Source: Megaleporinus macrocephalus
Taxonomy: Eukaryota > Chordata > Actinopteri > Characiformes > Anostomidae
DNA length: 64,000 nucleotides
NCBI GenBank assembly: GCA_021613375.1
Contig: CM038711.1
Span: 16,113,076-16,177,075 of the forward strand
Direction of reading: 5' to 3'
Part shown: in pieces, positions 23,793-37,500 of the stretch
Numbering within the stretch: position 1 is the stretch's first letter
Layout: the number at the start of each line of letters is the position of its first letter
The notes under the pieces: model-generated
Told to the model about the DNA's origin: nothing
What the model saw: only the letters and a program-made list of their open reading frames with translations
The model's database searches: none
Translations under genes and position numbers: made by a program

Positions 23793-25015
23793 CACATTTT
23801 ATATAAGAACAAGGTACATCACAGGTTGTCCTTCAGATAAGCCATGAATGGACTGCAACATTAACTATACAGGCATACAACAACATTACTAAAACAAAGA
23901 AATAAACCCAGATGATTGAATGTAGATTTATTTGGGTCTTACAGAGATACATTTGAAAGTTCGCATTTAACGTGAAGTTCCTAATCTCCATACACTGCCT
24001 TGGCCTTCAGCTCAGATGTCCCACCATGACACTGATTTTGACTTTTTTTATCTTGACTTTGACCTTGAACCTTGAACACCTTAAATCACATTGACTGTCT
24101 GGAGCCAAGCCATAGCTTCAGCTACTCAATTGGAAAGAATCAACCACTAAAGTTACAGGTCCAAACTAACATCATGACATGTGTGTGTGTGTGTCTACGT
24201 AAAAGAATGTGTGACATTCTTTTTAAATGACCATTGTACCAATGTAATCCTATAATTATCTACCAGTCAACAGACCATCAAACAGGTTTGCATATATCAT
24301 ATATCATACTGGTAATAACATCTGATATTTAGACTAACCAAACTCATTTCTTAACCCTGAAGCTTAAAATTAGCAGTCCAGGCAGTCCTGAAAAAAAAAA
24401 CTAAGAGGAAATAAAACATCTACTTTATATTCATATATTTATATAATTTGTGATAATAAACAATAGGTAAATTCAGTCATCATATTTTCTCAGTTTGATT
24501 CACTATACACTTAAGTTGGTACAAATAACTTTCATATACAGGCAATCTACTGAAAAGAAACAGAAAAAAATGTGCATTAGAGAGTCATGGAATATGGCGA
24601 TGGTCGAAAGAAACACAAGTCTCTTGGTTCTGATCTTTGATTCTACCCATTTGTGTTTCTTTACAACTTGGTTGGTCTGTGTTCCGCTTCCAAGAAATTT
24701 AAAACAACAACATTAAAATAATTCCTTGTTCAACTCTTAGGTATTGTTGAATTCAGTTCCAGAATCATATTTTCCATGTTACAAAGTTTTGATACATCGC
24801 CTTTTAAAAGAAGAACGTAAAAGAGCAAAACAGAGCTCCATGGTACAGCAGTAGCAGTAGTAGAAGTAGTAGCAGTAATAAACAATGATTTCTGTCTTAA
24901 TGAACCAGGCAACTGCACCTCTCATACATGAAATTATCTGAAGAGAGCAGTTTTATTATTGGTCAGTAGTACGTAAGCCATCCTCTGGCCTCATAGTGCC
25001 ATCTGATGGCCCAGG
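23791..25015 (-). other. Presumed aplp2 3' UTR and flank
   Basis: This is downstream of the aplp2 stop on the minus strand. Minus-strand AATAAA hexamers occur at 24952-24957 (about 60 bp past the stop, probably too early to be the main site) and 23927-23932 (about 1.1 kb past the stop, more plausible). No other gene was seen. Confidence 0.45.
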
Positions 25016-25117
25016 CTAGATCTGCATCTGCTCCAGGTATTTGTAGGTGGGGTTCTCGTAGCCATGATTTTGCATCTTGCTCAGGTGACGCTCCTCAGGA
25101 CTGAGCATAGGATCAAC
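25016..25117 (-). CDS. aplp2: aplp2 exon 17: cytoplasmic tail and stop
   Basis: 33 codons plus [23 protein letters not shown] then [20 protein letters not shown] is the PTB-domain docking motif (Fe65, X11/Mint, Dab). Thr of the LTPEE phosphorylation site is Ser. Confidence 0.98.
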   Translation of the reverse strand, partial: VDPMLSPEERHLSKMQNHGYENPTYKYLEQMQI

Positions 25118-28100
25118 CTGTCACAAAACAGTTATTAGCATATTGTAGTACTTTTGCAGTTCATAAAAATGACAGCTGAACAGTATAATACTATATATAA
25201 TTAAAAACTATAGAAAGAGTTTAAATATTCCACACATAATAATATATAATATATAATATATAATATAAGAATAATATATATGATATATATTATACAAAAT
25301 TCAGACCTATACAAATATCAGATATGTTGCATGTATTTATGATGGTTTCAGTGTCCAAGTTAATTTTTTCAATGTACAATGTCATCAACAAATTATGAAT
25401 GGTTGTAAAAGTATTCAACAAATAACATTCAATGTTACATTGTTCTATTTATTATTGTTCAGCATTATGATGCACAGAAATGTCTCTGTTGATAATGACT
25501 CTCAAACAAACAACTGATTAAATAAAATTAAATAAATAAAGATGTCTATCCATGCAAATATTAGGGACATAAAACCTTTTAGACTCATTATAAAAAAAGG
25601 ATCTGATGGTGCTAAAAATCTAGATTAAAATAGGGACACACTATTAATATCTTGTTTGCTGTCAATTCAAAACAAGTAATTTTTACAGTGTATTTTGTTT
25701 GTTGTGTTTTCTGTATTTTTGTGAGTTTGCATAATACTTTTCACAATTCATAGTTCCATTATAAAAAAAAAACAATGGAACTTCATTTTCTTTCATGATA
25801 TGGGTCCTTTAAAGAAGAAAAATCAGACTTGTATCAGTATTGGGAAATACCTAATCAATGTGTCAATATCAGTATTGTTACAGAAAAAAAAAGATGTATT
25901 CCACTAGTTTTCAAAAAATGTGATACTGAGCCTGTTTGTATGTTTGTTAGACTCACCTCCACAATGCCATGGCTTATGGTGCCATACTGCCTCTTTCTCA
26001 GCAGCACCAGGCTAATCACAATCACAGTTGCTATGGCCACTGCAATCACCAGCAATCCAATTAGAGCACTGCTCCCAAAGCCAAATTCCTCACCCAGGGG
26101 GTGGAATGTCTCCTGGTCCCCTCCACGAATGAACTGTTAAAAGGAAACCTTAGTCATGTTTCAAAGATCAGTGGAAAGCATTAACTTTAATACAGCTCCA
26201 CAAAATATGTGTAACCAATTCCTCAAATCTGTACTGTTACTGACACTAAAAAGAGGCAACAAAAGCTGGTAGGAAGTCATGACATATTAGGCTCTATTTT
26301 CATGCATGAGGAAGTTACATACTGCTGATTTGGTTGAGCGTAATATAGTGGTCTTACAATTCAAGCCTGCAACAGTTAGTTAAGCCTGCCTTCGTGGATT
26401 CATTTGAGCCATAATGGTAGGCACAATATGTCAGAATTAAGACATGGATGCAGTTCTACAACAAATCAACTGATAACACAATTAACACATCCTCTTTTGC
26501 CAACACAATTTCTAATAATGTCACTCACTTTCAGCAGGAATGCCAATGCCATTACAGTACAAGCAGATTTATGCTACTACTTCTACTACTACTTCTACAG
26601 CTTCTGCTATTAATGATTACAATACACAATTAAATATAATATTATGAAGGAGGAGGTCTGGCTAGTAGCCCCAAGTTATTGGTTTAAGAAACTTTTTACA
26701 GTTTTTGAATGCATAATGCGCCTGTGCTGGCGTGGGTGGAGTGGGCACTTCATTTGAAATCTGCTGCACAGCGGTATTCTTAATTCCGAAGTTTTGCTTA
26801 CATTACCACCTCTCAAGACATACTCTTATGAAAATGCAATTTTGCACATGCATTTGCACTGACTTCAGGAGATGGCTTAAAAGTCATGTCAATTCTGCTA
26901 CTAACCACATACAACTGACTGAATTACTTTACTTATAACACCTAGGACAAACAACAGATGTTGTGCTATTAACAGCAAATCAGATGTAATTTTTATTATG
27001 ACAGCAAATGTCAGTTGACAGAATCATTCGCAGTTACCTACTACCTACTAAGTACTCCGTCCTTGGAGCTAGTTGTTTTTAAATTAAATGTTAAATAGGT
27101 AAAATCTGTAAGCTGATAATTTTGTTTATTATAAAAAATAATGTAATCTTCTGAAGCTGTACAAAAAAAACATAAAAACTAAAACTGCAAGGGAATGAGT
27201 GACAAACATGAAATATGAAAGACATGAAATATGAAAAGTGATTGTCTGAGACCTTCAATATTAACCCTCTTGTGTGTGAGGAATGGAAGATAGACTGTGA
27301 TCATACATAGGCTACATTCCAGTGCATTCACATTAAGACATACACACATGCAGACATGATGGATAACAACATAACACTTGAAGTGGGGAGGGGGGGAATA
27401 GGTCACTTGCTATCAAACTGGCCATAAAGAGCACTAATCCATTGCATTGATTCCCTGAAGTCCACTGTCAAACTCACATTGCCTGCAGTACCCACTGGAG
27501 GGATATATACTCACCAGAGGATCAACACCATTCAAAACGCTGACTTTTTCAGCACTGTATATCACTTCTTTAACATCCATAGTCTCATCAATCACCTGTC
27601 AACACAGACAGGGTAGCCACAGTTACTTACTCTGGCAGTGTAGGAAAGAGTGTCAGTAAGAAATGTGTGTTGGTGTAAGTACAGTGATTGTAAGTCAAGC
27701 AAACTGAAATGTCAGATACAGACAACGGTTTTGTTTTTTAATTTACAGTCAAAAAGGCCATTTAGTACGTTATTAATTTTTCAGCATCAAACTTCTTTCT
27801 GATGTGCATCTGAAATGAAAATGAAACTGGAATTTAAAAACCTGTTATGTCAATTTGATCTATAACAACTGTACACAAACTAGTATACCACCCAAACTAT
27901 CACTATTAGATAAATAGCATTTTAAGCTTTTTATTTTTTGTTGAAAGAAAATTAAGCTACGCTATTGCATCAGATGTGAAAAATGCACTGGTGTTTATGT
28001 TTATTTTACTACTGTGAGAAGATACAAAGAATCTTAAAGGATGTGTAGCCATCAAGCCATTACTGAGAAGTGGAAGACTACACTACAGGCAAAAATGCAA

Positions 28101-31100
28101 CCTCTGGGACAGAATTTTAGAACCAATCAATCAACCAATAAAATAAATACAAAGGGAATACACTAAACATTAGGGCTCGACTGATTTTCACTTCATCAAA
28201 AACTTGAGCCAGTATTAATTTTTTTTTTTCATTTATCAGCAATCACTATATGAACTTGCTTCCTTGCCAATAAAAGCTTCTTTTGTTATTCTTTGCATTT
28301 GTGACCAGCCACAATTAACAATACACACTTCTGTAGTTTGGCCCAGTATCCCACCCACTGCTTTACTGGATTGGTACAAGTGTGCATCATTTGTTGATTA
28401 CCACCAACCAGCACTTCTGAAGTCTGTCTCTGTGTCCCACCCTCTGTTGGGTAAAGGAACAAAGAAGTGTCTGCTAGGCTATCCAAGGTGTAGGAAAAAG
28501 GTAAAAACATGTAACTAAATGTAACAAAACTAACCATGCGCACAGCTTGTGTACTGCCCAACATATCATGTGTTTGATGTAAGTGAGGTTTTTGTGTGTG
28601 TGTGGGTGAAGACACAGTGTGCCATTGTCATTTCTGTTTTTTTCTTAAAAAGTACAGATAGCTGCTTACTATTTTCAAAGATTTTACCTCTCCTTAAACT
28701 AAAAATGCCATTTGCATTGAAATATGCAGAGCAGAAAACATCTGAGACATTCAACTACTGCTTGTTATTACATGAAATATATTTTTGGTTGAAGAACAAA
28801 ATCAGATAAAGACAACCATTTATATTCTTTCATTGTCGTTTTTTTATGTAGTGACATTTTTACTGCATGATTTCTTAGATGGTTACTGTAATATGTTTAG
28901 TGTGAAATATTTAAAGTTCTAGGTTTTAATCTGAATATCAGTTTTTAATTTGTATCTGACTTTCTCTTATACCCATATACCAATTTTTTTTTGGTTCTTT
29001 GACTACTAACACTTGATATTGACCCTGAAAAAATATATCAGTCGACCCCTTCTAAAAACTGATATAATATTAAGTTGGTCACTAACTAAAGAGAGTTAGT
29101 CACAAAACCACTCAAATGTGGGGTAAAGATGTAGGTTACCCCTACACATTACCAAAGAGACATTGGTGTAAATATATTTACCTGTTTTTTGTTGCCACCA
29201 TTGATGCTTACCTTCAGGGTCCCAAAAGAATACCAGTGGGGTAGCTCATGCATTATACTTACCTGGGTGAGTCTTCTTCCCAAAGGTGGCTGGGGGAAAT
29301 TACACAAGTGTGACGTTTGGTGTTGAGACCTGATGACTTGGCAGTCATAACCTTATACCCCTGTTAAGAGGCAGTCTACTTTTTGATCTTGTTTATTTAT
29401 TTATTTTTGTTGTTGTTTTGCGTGCTGTGTATGCTCATAGGTGACTGGCACTAAAGGGTGATGGGATAAAAGGAACTTTTGCCTTTCTGCTGTTTTTATC
29501 TGGTACTCCAGACCATGCGCCGACACTACCCATAAAGAGTGTCCCTTTAACTGCTTTTTTGTAGCTTTGGGTGCACGCTTTATCACAAATGGTGGCAGCG
29601 GTGGAATACGCAACTATGAACGCACATTTTCCCTTTCCACTTCTCTCTTCCTCCCTTCCCCTTCTACAGAGGTTGGACTCACCCAGGTAAGTATAATGCA
29701 TGAGCTACCCCACTGGTACTCTTTTGGAACCCTGAAGGTAAGCATCAATGGTGGCAACAGGAAACAGGTAAATATATTTACACCAATGTCTCTTTGGTAA
29801 TGAGTAGGGGTAACCTACATCATTACATGTGGTTTAACAGGGAATGCAGGAATGGCCAGGCTCTAGATTTAACAACAAGCTAGCATGCAAACACTGCACA
29901 CAGAATGACCACAACATACTCAATCCAGTGCAATAGCATGCAATTTAATCCCAGTTATTCCTACAGTGTAACTAGGCCTACAATGCAGACCCTGCCTAGT
30001 AGGCCTACAGTGCAGACCCTGATAAGATCCACAATGCAGGAATATGACTGAAAAATAAGAAAAAACATGACATGCAATAACTGCTAAGGTTTACATGAAA
30101 CAGACTCAAGGGATGCTTCCTTTTGAGAATGTGAGACAGCCATAGTTATATGAATTATAAAATGAGTCATGTCTGAGAGAGCCTATAAAAATTGTATAGA
30201 ATGAAATGCCCCAGTGACTTTTAAATTCCAAAAAAAGTATGTATAATCAAGGTATGCATGTAGTACTGCATTTTTTTGTTATTTTCCTGTTCATTATTGA
30301 GTTTTAAAAAGTCACTATATAAAAGCATGTTTCCAACTAGGATTAGTGTAAGCAGCAAACGCATGTTATATTTAGTTGTGACATTCTGAGAGTAAATATA
30401 AAGCAAAGCTGGCGTCAGTATTAGAGGGGAGTTTATTGCGTGCAACTTGTTGCAGGTAGGCCAGAAGGTTCTCACCACGTTGTCGTTGATTTTATTTTTG
30501 CTATTGATGACACGCTCCTCAGCTCCAATCAGACCATCAAGACTGTTTAATCCAGAGCCTACAAACAAAACAGCACAACATATTCAGTCACATTAAAACA
30601 TCATAACCAGTCATAGTCCACATTACATTCCATTATGCTGACCAAGGGTGTAGAATTGGCATGGACTGAAGTGATGTGTCCCCACCAATATCCAGCGATT
30701 ATTGAACGGTCCCCACCAATAAAAAGACCCTGATCGGTTAATGTCTCTTTACCCTAGAGGTGCAGAAATGGTTAAATCATGTTCTCAAGTCATATGGTAA
30801 GTGTGATTGGCTGTGCCTTTCCCTGCTGTCACATGAGACTCTGTAGCTATGTTTGGTTGTTAGCATCGCCAAAACTGCAAAGAAAACTTTACGGTCATAT
30901 GTGAGACTTACTGTGCAAGACTCAGGTCCAAACACATGGGTGTCAATGGGATGGCAGCAAAAAAGCTGTTTTTTGAAGAAATGTGTAAGTCACTTAAAGT
31001 CTAGTCTAGTCTAGTTCACTAATGAAATGAGTCCATCATAATAACAATATGTAGCTATGAATAACACACAGAAACTAGAGCAAATCTACACCCTTGGTGC

Positions 31101-34100
31101 CTTCCTTCCTTTAAGAATGCAAACATAAATGTGACCATAAACAACCTAAAACTCTATCCTTGATCTATGCCATAATAAGTGCATTTTGGTTCACATTTTA
31201 CTTCTGCAGACAGCTATACAAATGGTCTAAACAGCAGAACACATCTCCTGAGGTCCCACTTAGCAACTGCGCTGGTGCACAAAGACAAGCCTAAGCACCA
31301 AAAATGTAACGTTAAATGTTATGTTATTTTTTGCATCTACAATGCTATGTGAGTAGTATAATACGCTAACAATTATAACATTAGATGCTAGCAATACTAA
31401 CAAATGAAAACCAGCATCAGTTGTGTAGTTAATCATGATTAATAAACATTATGAATCAATCTATATCTTATTTGTGCAAACATAATCCAAAAAAGATTTG
31501 TATTATTTTGATGAAGACAAAAGAACAGAACATGTAACATAAACGCTTTTTCACTTCCTTCAGGATTCTTGATCTCTAGCTCTCATACAGCTAGTACCTG
31601 TGTACTACAGTCAGCTCCATTTTTTAAAAAGCTTGTGTATGGGCTATAAATGGTCCTGCAAATAGTCTGTCACTTCTAATGCTAATTGACAGGATGATTT
31701 TTTTGTTCTTTGGAGTACATAAAAAAAAAACACTTACACACTGGCTAGTAAACTTCCGCTACAGGAGTTAGCGCTGCTTCTGAGGTAAACAATGATTCCA
31801 TTCCTCCTGTTTCGTCTTATCTGAGCTACAGTGTGTGTCAGTGTGTCAAATTATTAATTCTGTTATTTATTCTGTATGAAAAAAGACTTACTGACACTAT
31901 ATAAGCAATTGCTGTCATTCTTGTGCTCCTCACTCAAACAACCAGCCCCAAGAAATATACAGTCACAAAATTGTATTTACATAAATAAGCAGCATGGCAG
32001 TCAAAAACAGGTCAAAACAGGGTGTAATTCAGGCTGTGTCATGGGTTTGCCCAAAAACTAAGAAACACTATCACAACCATCACATCACAAACACCAAACA
32101 ACATCATTCAAAATAATATATGAAATGTACGGTTTACAAGAGAGAATCTGCAACACTTTTCTATAAAGCAGCCAGACAGAAAAAAATCCAATTAACAAAT
32201 TAACAAATCTGCTTGCGACCCACTTGGCTGCTGGTCTGTGGAAACAGCACTCCCACGATAGGCCTGCTAAATGAAAGTGCTCCTATCACCAGGGAAATAG
32301 TATGTGATAATAATTAACTAAAACACTCGACAAATGAATCCTGAGATGCTGTTGACAGAGAGCTGGACCTGAGCAGAACATGAGTCCTCACGTGGCTGCC
32401 ACAATGGCCTTGCTTTTTCACACCGCCTTAAATCTCACACAGAAACAATTTATTATAGTTAATAAACCTGTTGGCCTACAGCACTGATAAAATTAGATAT
32501 CATAATAATTTGCAGATAAATCATTATCAGAGTCTGCGTTAAAATGTAATAAATATTGCTCCTTTACACTAAATGAAGAAATCTTACAAACCTAACATTC
32601 TGATTAACTGGACTGTTTTGCTCTGTACTGCTTCTTTTAAAAAGACACTGACCCTGACACAGCCTAACCAGATAGGTGTTCAATTACTTGTTTCCAAAAG
32701 GGTACTACAAAATTAAAATGACTTATTTACACTATTGTGCAAATGTTAGAGTCACCATTTTATTTATTTATTTAGTTTCATGAGGCAAGTGGATTGTATC
32801 TAATCTCTGAAGACATCCTGCATTAAGTCATGCATACAGATGCATACAGAAAACCACGGTAACTAAGTTGTGCGCATAGGTTGTGTGTTCGTGTTACACT
32901 GATGGGTAACAGAGATGTACAAAATAAAGATGTGTAGTATGAGAAAAATAATAAGCTTGTAAATCTATTTTGGCAAAATGACAAAAATAAAATGATGGGT
33001 ATTGAAAATGAGAATGATATAAAATCGAAAGAATTGAAGAGTTAAAATGAGAGTACAGTGCAAAAAGTGGATAAACACAATACTGATAGATTAGATATAC
33101 TTAATGTCAGTGCCTTAGTGTAATTTTCTGTAGAATGTTTTTGTCCTGCATTTTGAAGCAAACAAAACTAATAACTTGAATTTTATTGCTGTCTTGACTC
33201 AAAATTAAATCAACAAAAGGCTAGACGTCGATGTCTGCACAGTACTTTTTGTCAGTTTTGTTCTTTCAAAACAATCTGAAGCACCCTACAAATAACATGC
33301 AAATACATATAAATCAGTAATGCTGTGTGTGATCAGCATCACTTTGGATAATACATGAACCAACAATATAGTGGACTTTTTTTAAGAGAGCAGCTCCCCC
33401 TAAGCAGACAGTGAGGGCGAGGTTGCAAAAGTGACTTGGCAGAAGTAATAAGATGGCTGACAGAAAGGACATCAAAGCAATGAAAAAAGGATAAAGAAAA
33501 ATGAAAACAATGATAAAGACAGCAAATAAAGGGACGCAAGAAAGTGACTCAAAAATGAGTGACAATCATTTAAAAAACGAAGGGGGCGGGACAAAACCGT
33601 TGCTGGGAAGGGGAATCAGAGGGGAAAAGACAACAAGCTGCAAAGACCCACCTTTTTTGAAAGTGCGTGGGGGTTCAGAGAGATCGCCTAGGTATTGCGT
33701 ACAAGTGTAGGGAAAAGAAAAGAAAGTTTACGATTAAAGTAGGAAAAAAGGCAGAGAAAAAAATGAGAGAAACCACCTCATGAGCAGAGGAACAGTCAAG
33801 ATTATCAAAACAACTGCAGGAAAGCGTTTGGCACTAAATGGCCAGATAAGAAAAATAAATTAATGAATGAAAAGGGAGGGGAAAGAGAAGCCAGATAAAC
33901 TTATGAATTGGACTGTTGCCAGCATATTTGCCAGTATATTTAACAAGACGGCCAGTGGCTGATGCTCTATAAAAAATGCTATGCATATTTGCAGCCCTAA
34001 CCACCACCCATTCCCCCTTCCACCCTCAACAAATCAAATCAAATCAAAAGTTTATTTGTCACATACATAGTCATAAAGAATACAACTAGCAGTGAAATGT

Positions 34101-34484
34101 TTTGACAACTGCCCTCTCACATGAAACAATAAGATAATATAGAGTATCATAAATATTAGTAAATATATGTATATGAGACTGTGTGAAAACAGACTATTGC
34201 TAACACAGTTACTGTCCCTGACAGACTAAACTGTACTGTGTGAGCAAGATGTGCACAATTCTCTGAAGGGGGTGGTACCCTGTTGTGAGTAGGCTCTTAC
34301 CCTCAGGTTCAGGCTGTGAGCCCAGGGTGTTGACCTTGAAAGGACGGAAAGAATTGCCCTCAAATGCCGGGACCTCTCTGCTCTCCTCGGAGGAAACTGT
34401 CACATCGGGTTGAGACTCAGAAATAGAGGACATGAACTGATCCACGTCTGCCTTTTGCTCTTGAAGAAGATTATCTGCAGGAAG

Positions 34485-34517
<33 letters not shown>

Positions 34518-37500
34518 GTTTGATGGGTATGAATTTGTTTCGGCTAAGTGTGGATCAGAGTGAGACAAAGTTGGTAAGAGTGGATCAAGGAAGCATGTGA
34601 GGGAAGCTATGCGTTGGCCAAGGAAAATCTAGGCAGGTAAGAAAAGCTGTAGGTGGTTAATCAGGATGGGTCAGAGAGTGTCAGTATGGGTAAAAGTGGG
34701 TCAGGGCGGGTCAGGTCGGGTAGTGGGGAGGGAAACACATAGGTAGTAATGGGGAGGCAAGGGAAGGTAGTGATGGACAAAAGTGGGAAGGAAAGGGTGG
34801 GTAAAGATGGGCGAGGGAGAAGGAGAGACAGAGAGGAAACGTGATGGTATAAGAGAGCAGGTGAGAGTGAGAGAAAATAAAACAGCAAGAGAAAGTAAGA
34901 AAGAACAGCAGATGGCAGAGTTATGGAAGGAGTGGGACACAGATTCATTTACTATATGCAGTACATCTATAAATCGCTGTTGAGCAGCAAAAGAAAATCT
35001 TGACCCAGTTCTGTCAGGCCCACACATGGCTTTTAACTGTGACACTACACTACTAACACCTCTTCCATGAAACAAATGCAAAAGAAAAAAATTGTTAAAA
35101 GAAATAAAATCAGGTCAACCTTTTTACACTAAACCATTCTGAATTGGGTAAATTATACTTTTTTATATATATTTTGAAAGGGACTTTCCTTTAATGTATC
35201 AAGATATTTTTTTTCAAATTGAGGAATGTTCACAATGTAAAGTGCAACTAACTAACTTGTCCTTTTCCACAGTGACTTTGTGAACTTGCTTTAAAATGTC
35301 CTCCACTTTCATTCACTCCCCCTCTTTTTTTTCTTCCTTCTACTATACCCCATCCCTTACCCAACATGCAAGATGCCCACTCACCAATCTCTCCTTGGAT
35401 TTCGTCTGCAACATAAGGAACCTTATAGAGTAGTGACAGGCTCTGATTCATCCTCTCTTCAATCACACGTAGGTGGGTCATCACCTAGGCAACACAAACA
35501 CATTTGCACTTCAACCACATAGTTACCAACCAATATTCAGCAAGTAACAAAGATAGGATTTTATATGTTGTTAGTTGAATGGTTTAGTAGTAAAAACATA
35601 TTTAGATAATTTACTACTTGATCAACCCACAGAAAGTCAATCAGCCAGGACATGTTTAGTGTCCTAACTTTTTTAGTTGAGCTGCAAGTTGGAGCTATTA
35701 GGGTAACATTGGAAGTAAATTTTCACTCAAATCTTTTCTGTAACTACATCCCTGAAACAATACTTTCTATCAACAACATTCCAGGTCTTCAATAAGGTAA
35801 TGTAAACTTTTCTAGGTGGTTTGATGGTATTATGACAAACCATTTTAGACATGTCATGCCAAATTCCTTTTTGGTGTGCAAATACTATGTAGGCAAATGG
35901 ATAATAATAATAATAACAGTTAATTTTGACTATTCAAAAAATTTGTAAGTGCATAAGTCTGTCATAACTCTGTCATTTAAAAACACTGCATTATGAAATA
36001 CTGTACAATACGTTTTTAATAACTTATAATAGATCGAACTGTCGAACTGTGCATATGGTTAAAAAGGATTGACAGTATTTTTGGGAATGTGTTTACAAAA
36101 CTGTTTACACCGAACATGTCTCAGACTGACTATCACCTTTGTCACTGCTTGAAAGCCAGCAACAGATGGCAATAAGGAGCCTCTCCAAATTGAAAGAATG
36201 AAAAGAGATAAAAAAAAAAAACCTCACACTTTTCTCTGTTCTTTCTCAAAGCATCTCAAACCACCTTACACAATCTTACAGTGCAGATCACACAAAGACC
36301 ATTACAACAGAAAAAAACTTTTCTTTAAGCAGCTCTACCATACCCGCATACCTGAGCAGCCCATGGTAAGGACAACACAGTGTTTAGCTGTCTCCCACAA
36401 CCTCAAACTGCTTGATGCATTAACATAGCCTAGTGATGAAGTAATTAAAAAAATAAAAAATAAATAAATATACAAATACACCCACACCATCTTAAATTTA
36501 GATTAGATATATCTAGGATAAAATTAGAAATAACAAAAATATAGAAATTAAAAATTGAGAATTACTGAAGAATTAAAGAACCAATTAATTTGCCTCTTCT
36601 GTTGAACCTGAAACAAACAGACCAGGGAAGTAAACAGCACAAAGACTAAAAGATAAACAAGACAAAACTGATTCCCATGACTGCAGATCTTTTGCAGTGT
36701 TTTCTTCTGTCACCCATGACAATGCTACATGATGACTGAGGGTAGTTCAGAATGCAAATTGCTGCAGCATGCCAGTGGGTTCTGGTTCAAAGATTCTGTC
36801 AGAACTAACCTAAAATAGCAATGTCAGGTGAAATGTTAATGTTACACCAACATATCTCTCTCTTACAGCTGTGCATGTAATCACAAGCCGTGTGTCAGTC
36901 ATGGGCTACCAGCCTTGTGACCAAAAGGTCACTGGTTTGATCCCCTAAGCTGACAAGACCTAAGTGCAAGAGCAATACAAAACCTAAATTTAACTGACCA
37001 GGAAAATTGTGATAAGCGTTTCTGCCTGTTAGTATGACTCCAATTAAATGTCACCAAATCAAACAAAAAGTAAAGTAATTTATTAATTTAGTTAGCAGTT
37101 ATTTTAGGTAACTTACTGAAGAAGCATTTTATTGCTGCTATTAGAGCAACATAGGAAAAATACAAAGCAAAAAATAACACAAAACACAAGAAAATATGAA
37201 AAATATCTAGACTATGAAATTACAGACAAGATACAGAGAGGATTCACAACCATAATGTTTGGTCTGCAACAAAGTGGGTCTACAGAAGCTTGTGTGAAGG
37301 GAGGTGTTCACAAAATATTAACCAAAAAAATGCAGTATGATGCCATGGGCCAGCTAGATCTTCATACACTCCCAGAAAAGCAGTCAATGATAATAAGACT
37401 GACATTACAAGGGGCAAGGATAGTTTTTGTTTTTGTAACCACAAGACATTTAACATATAAATTAAAGACACATTACACAGCTAGACAGATATTTACCTGG

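Noticed and set aside
34661..35081. Long minus-strand frames rich in Ser/Leu/Pro in the aplp2 intron
   Set aside because: They arise from a purine-rich strand (GGGAGG/GAGAGA), show no domain, and lie between validated aplp2 exons.
36886..36960. tRNA gene
   Set aside because: Only box-like segments remain; the cloverleaf is not intact and the downstream tail is that of a SINE.
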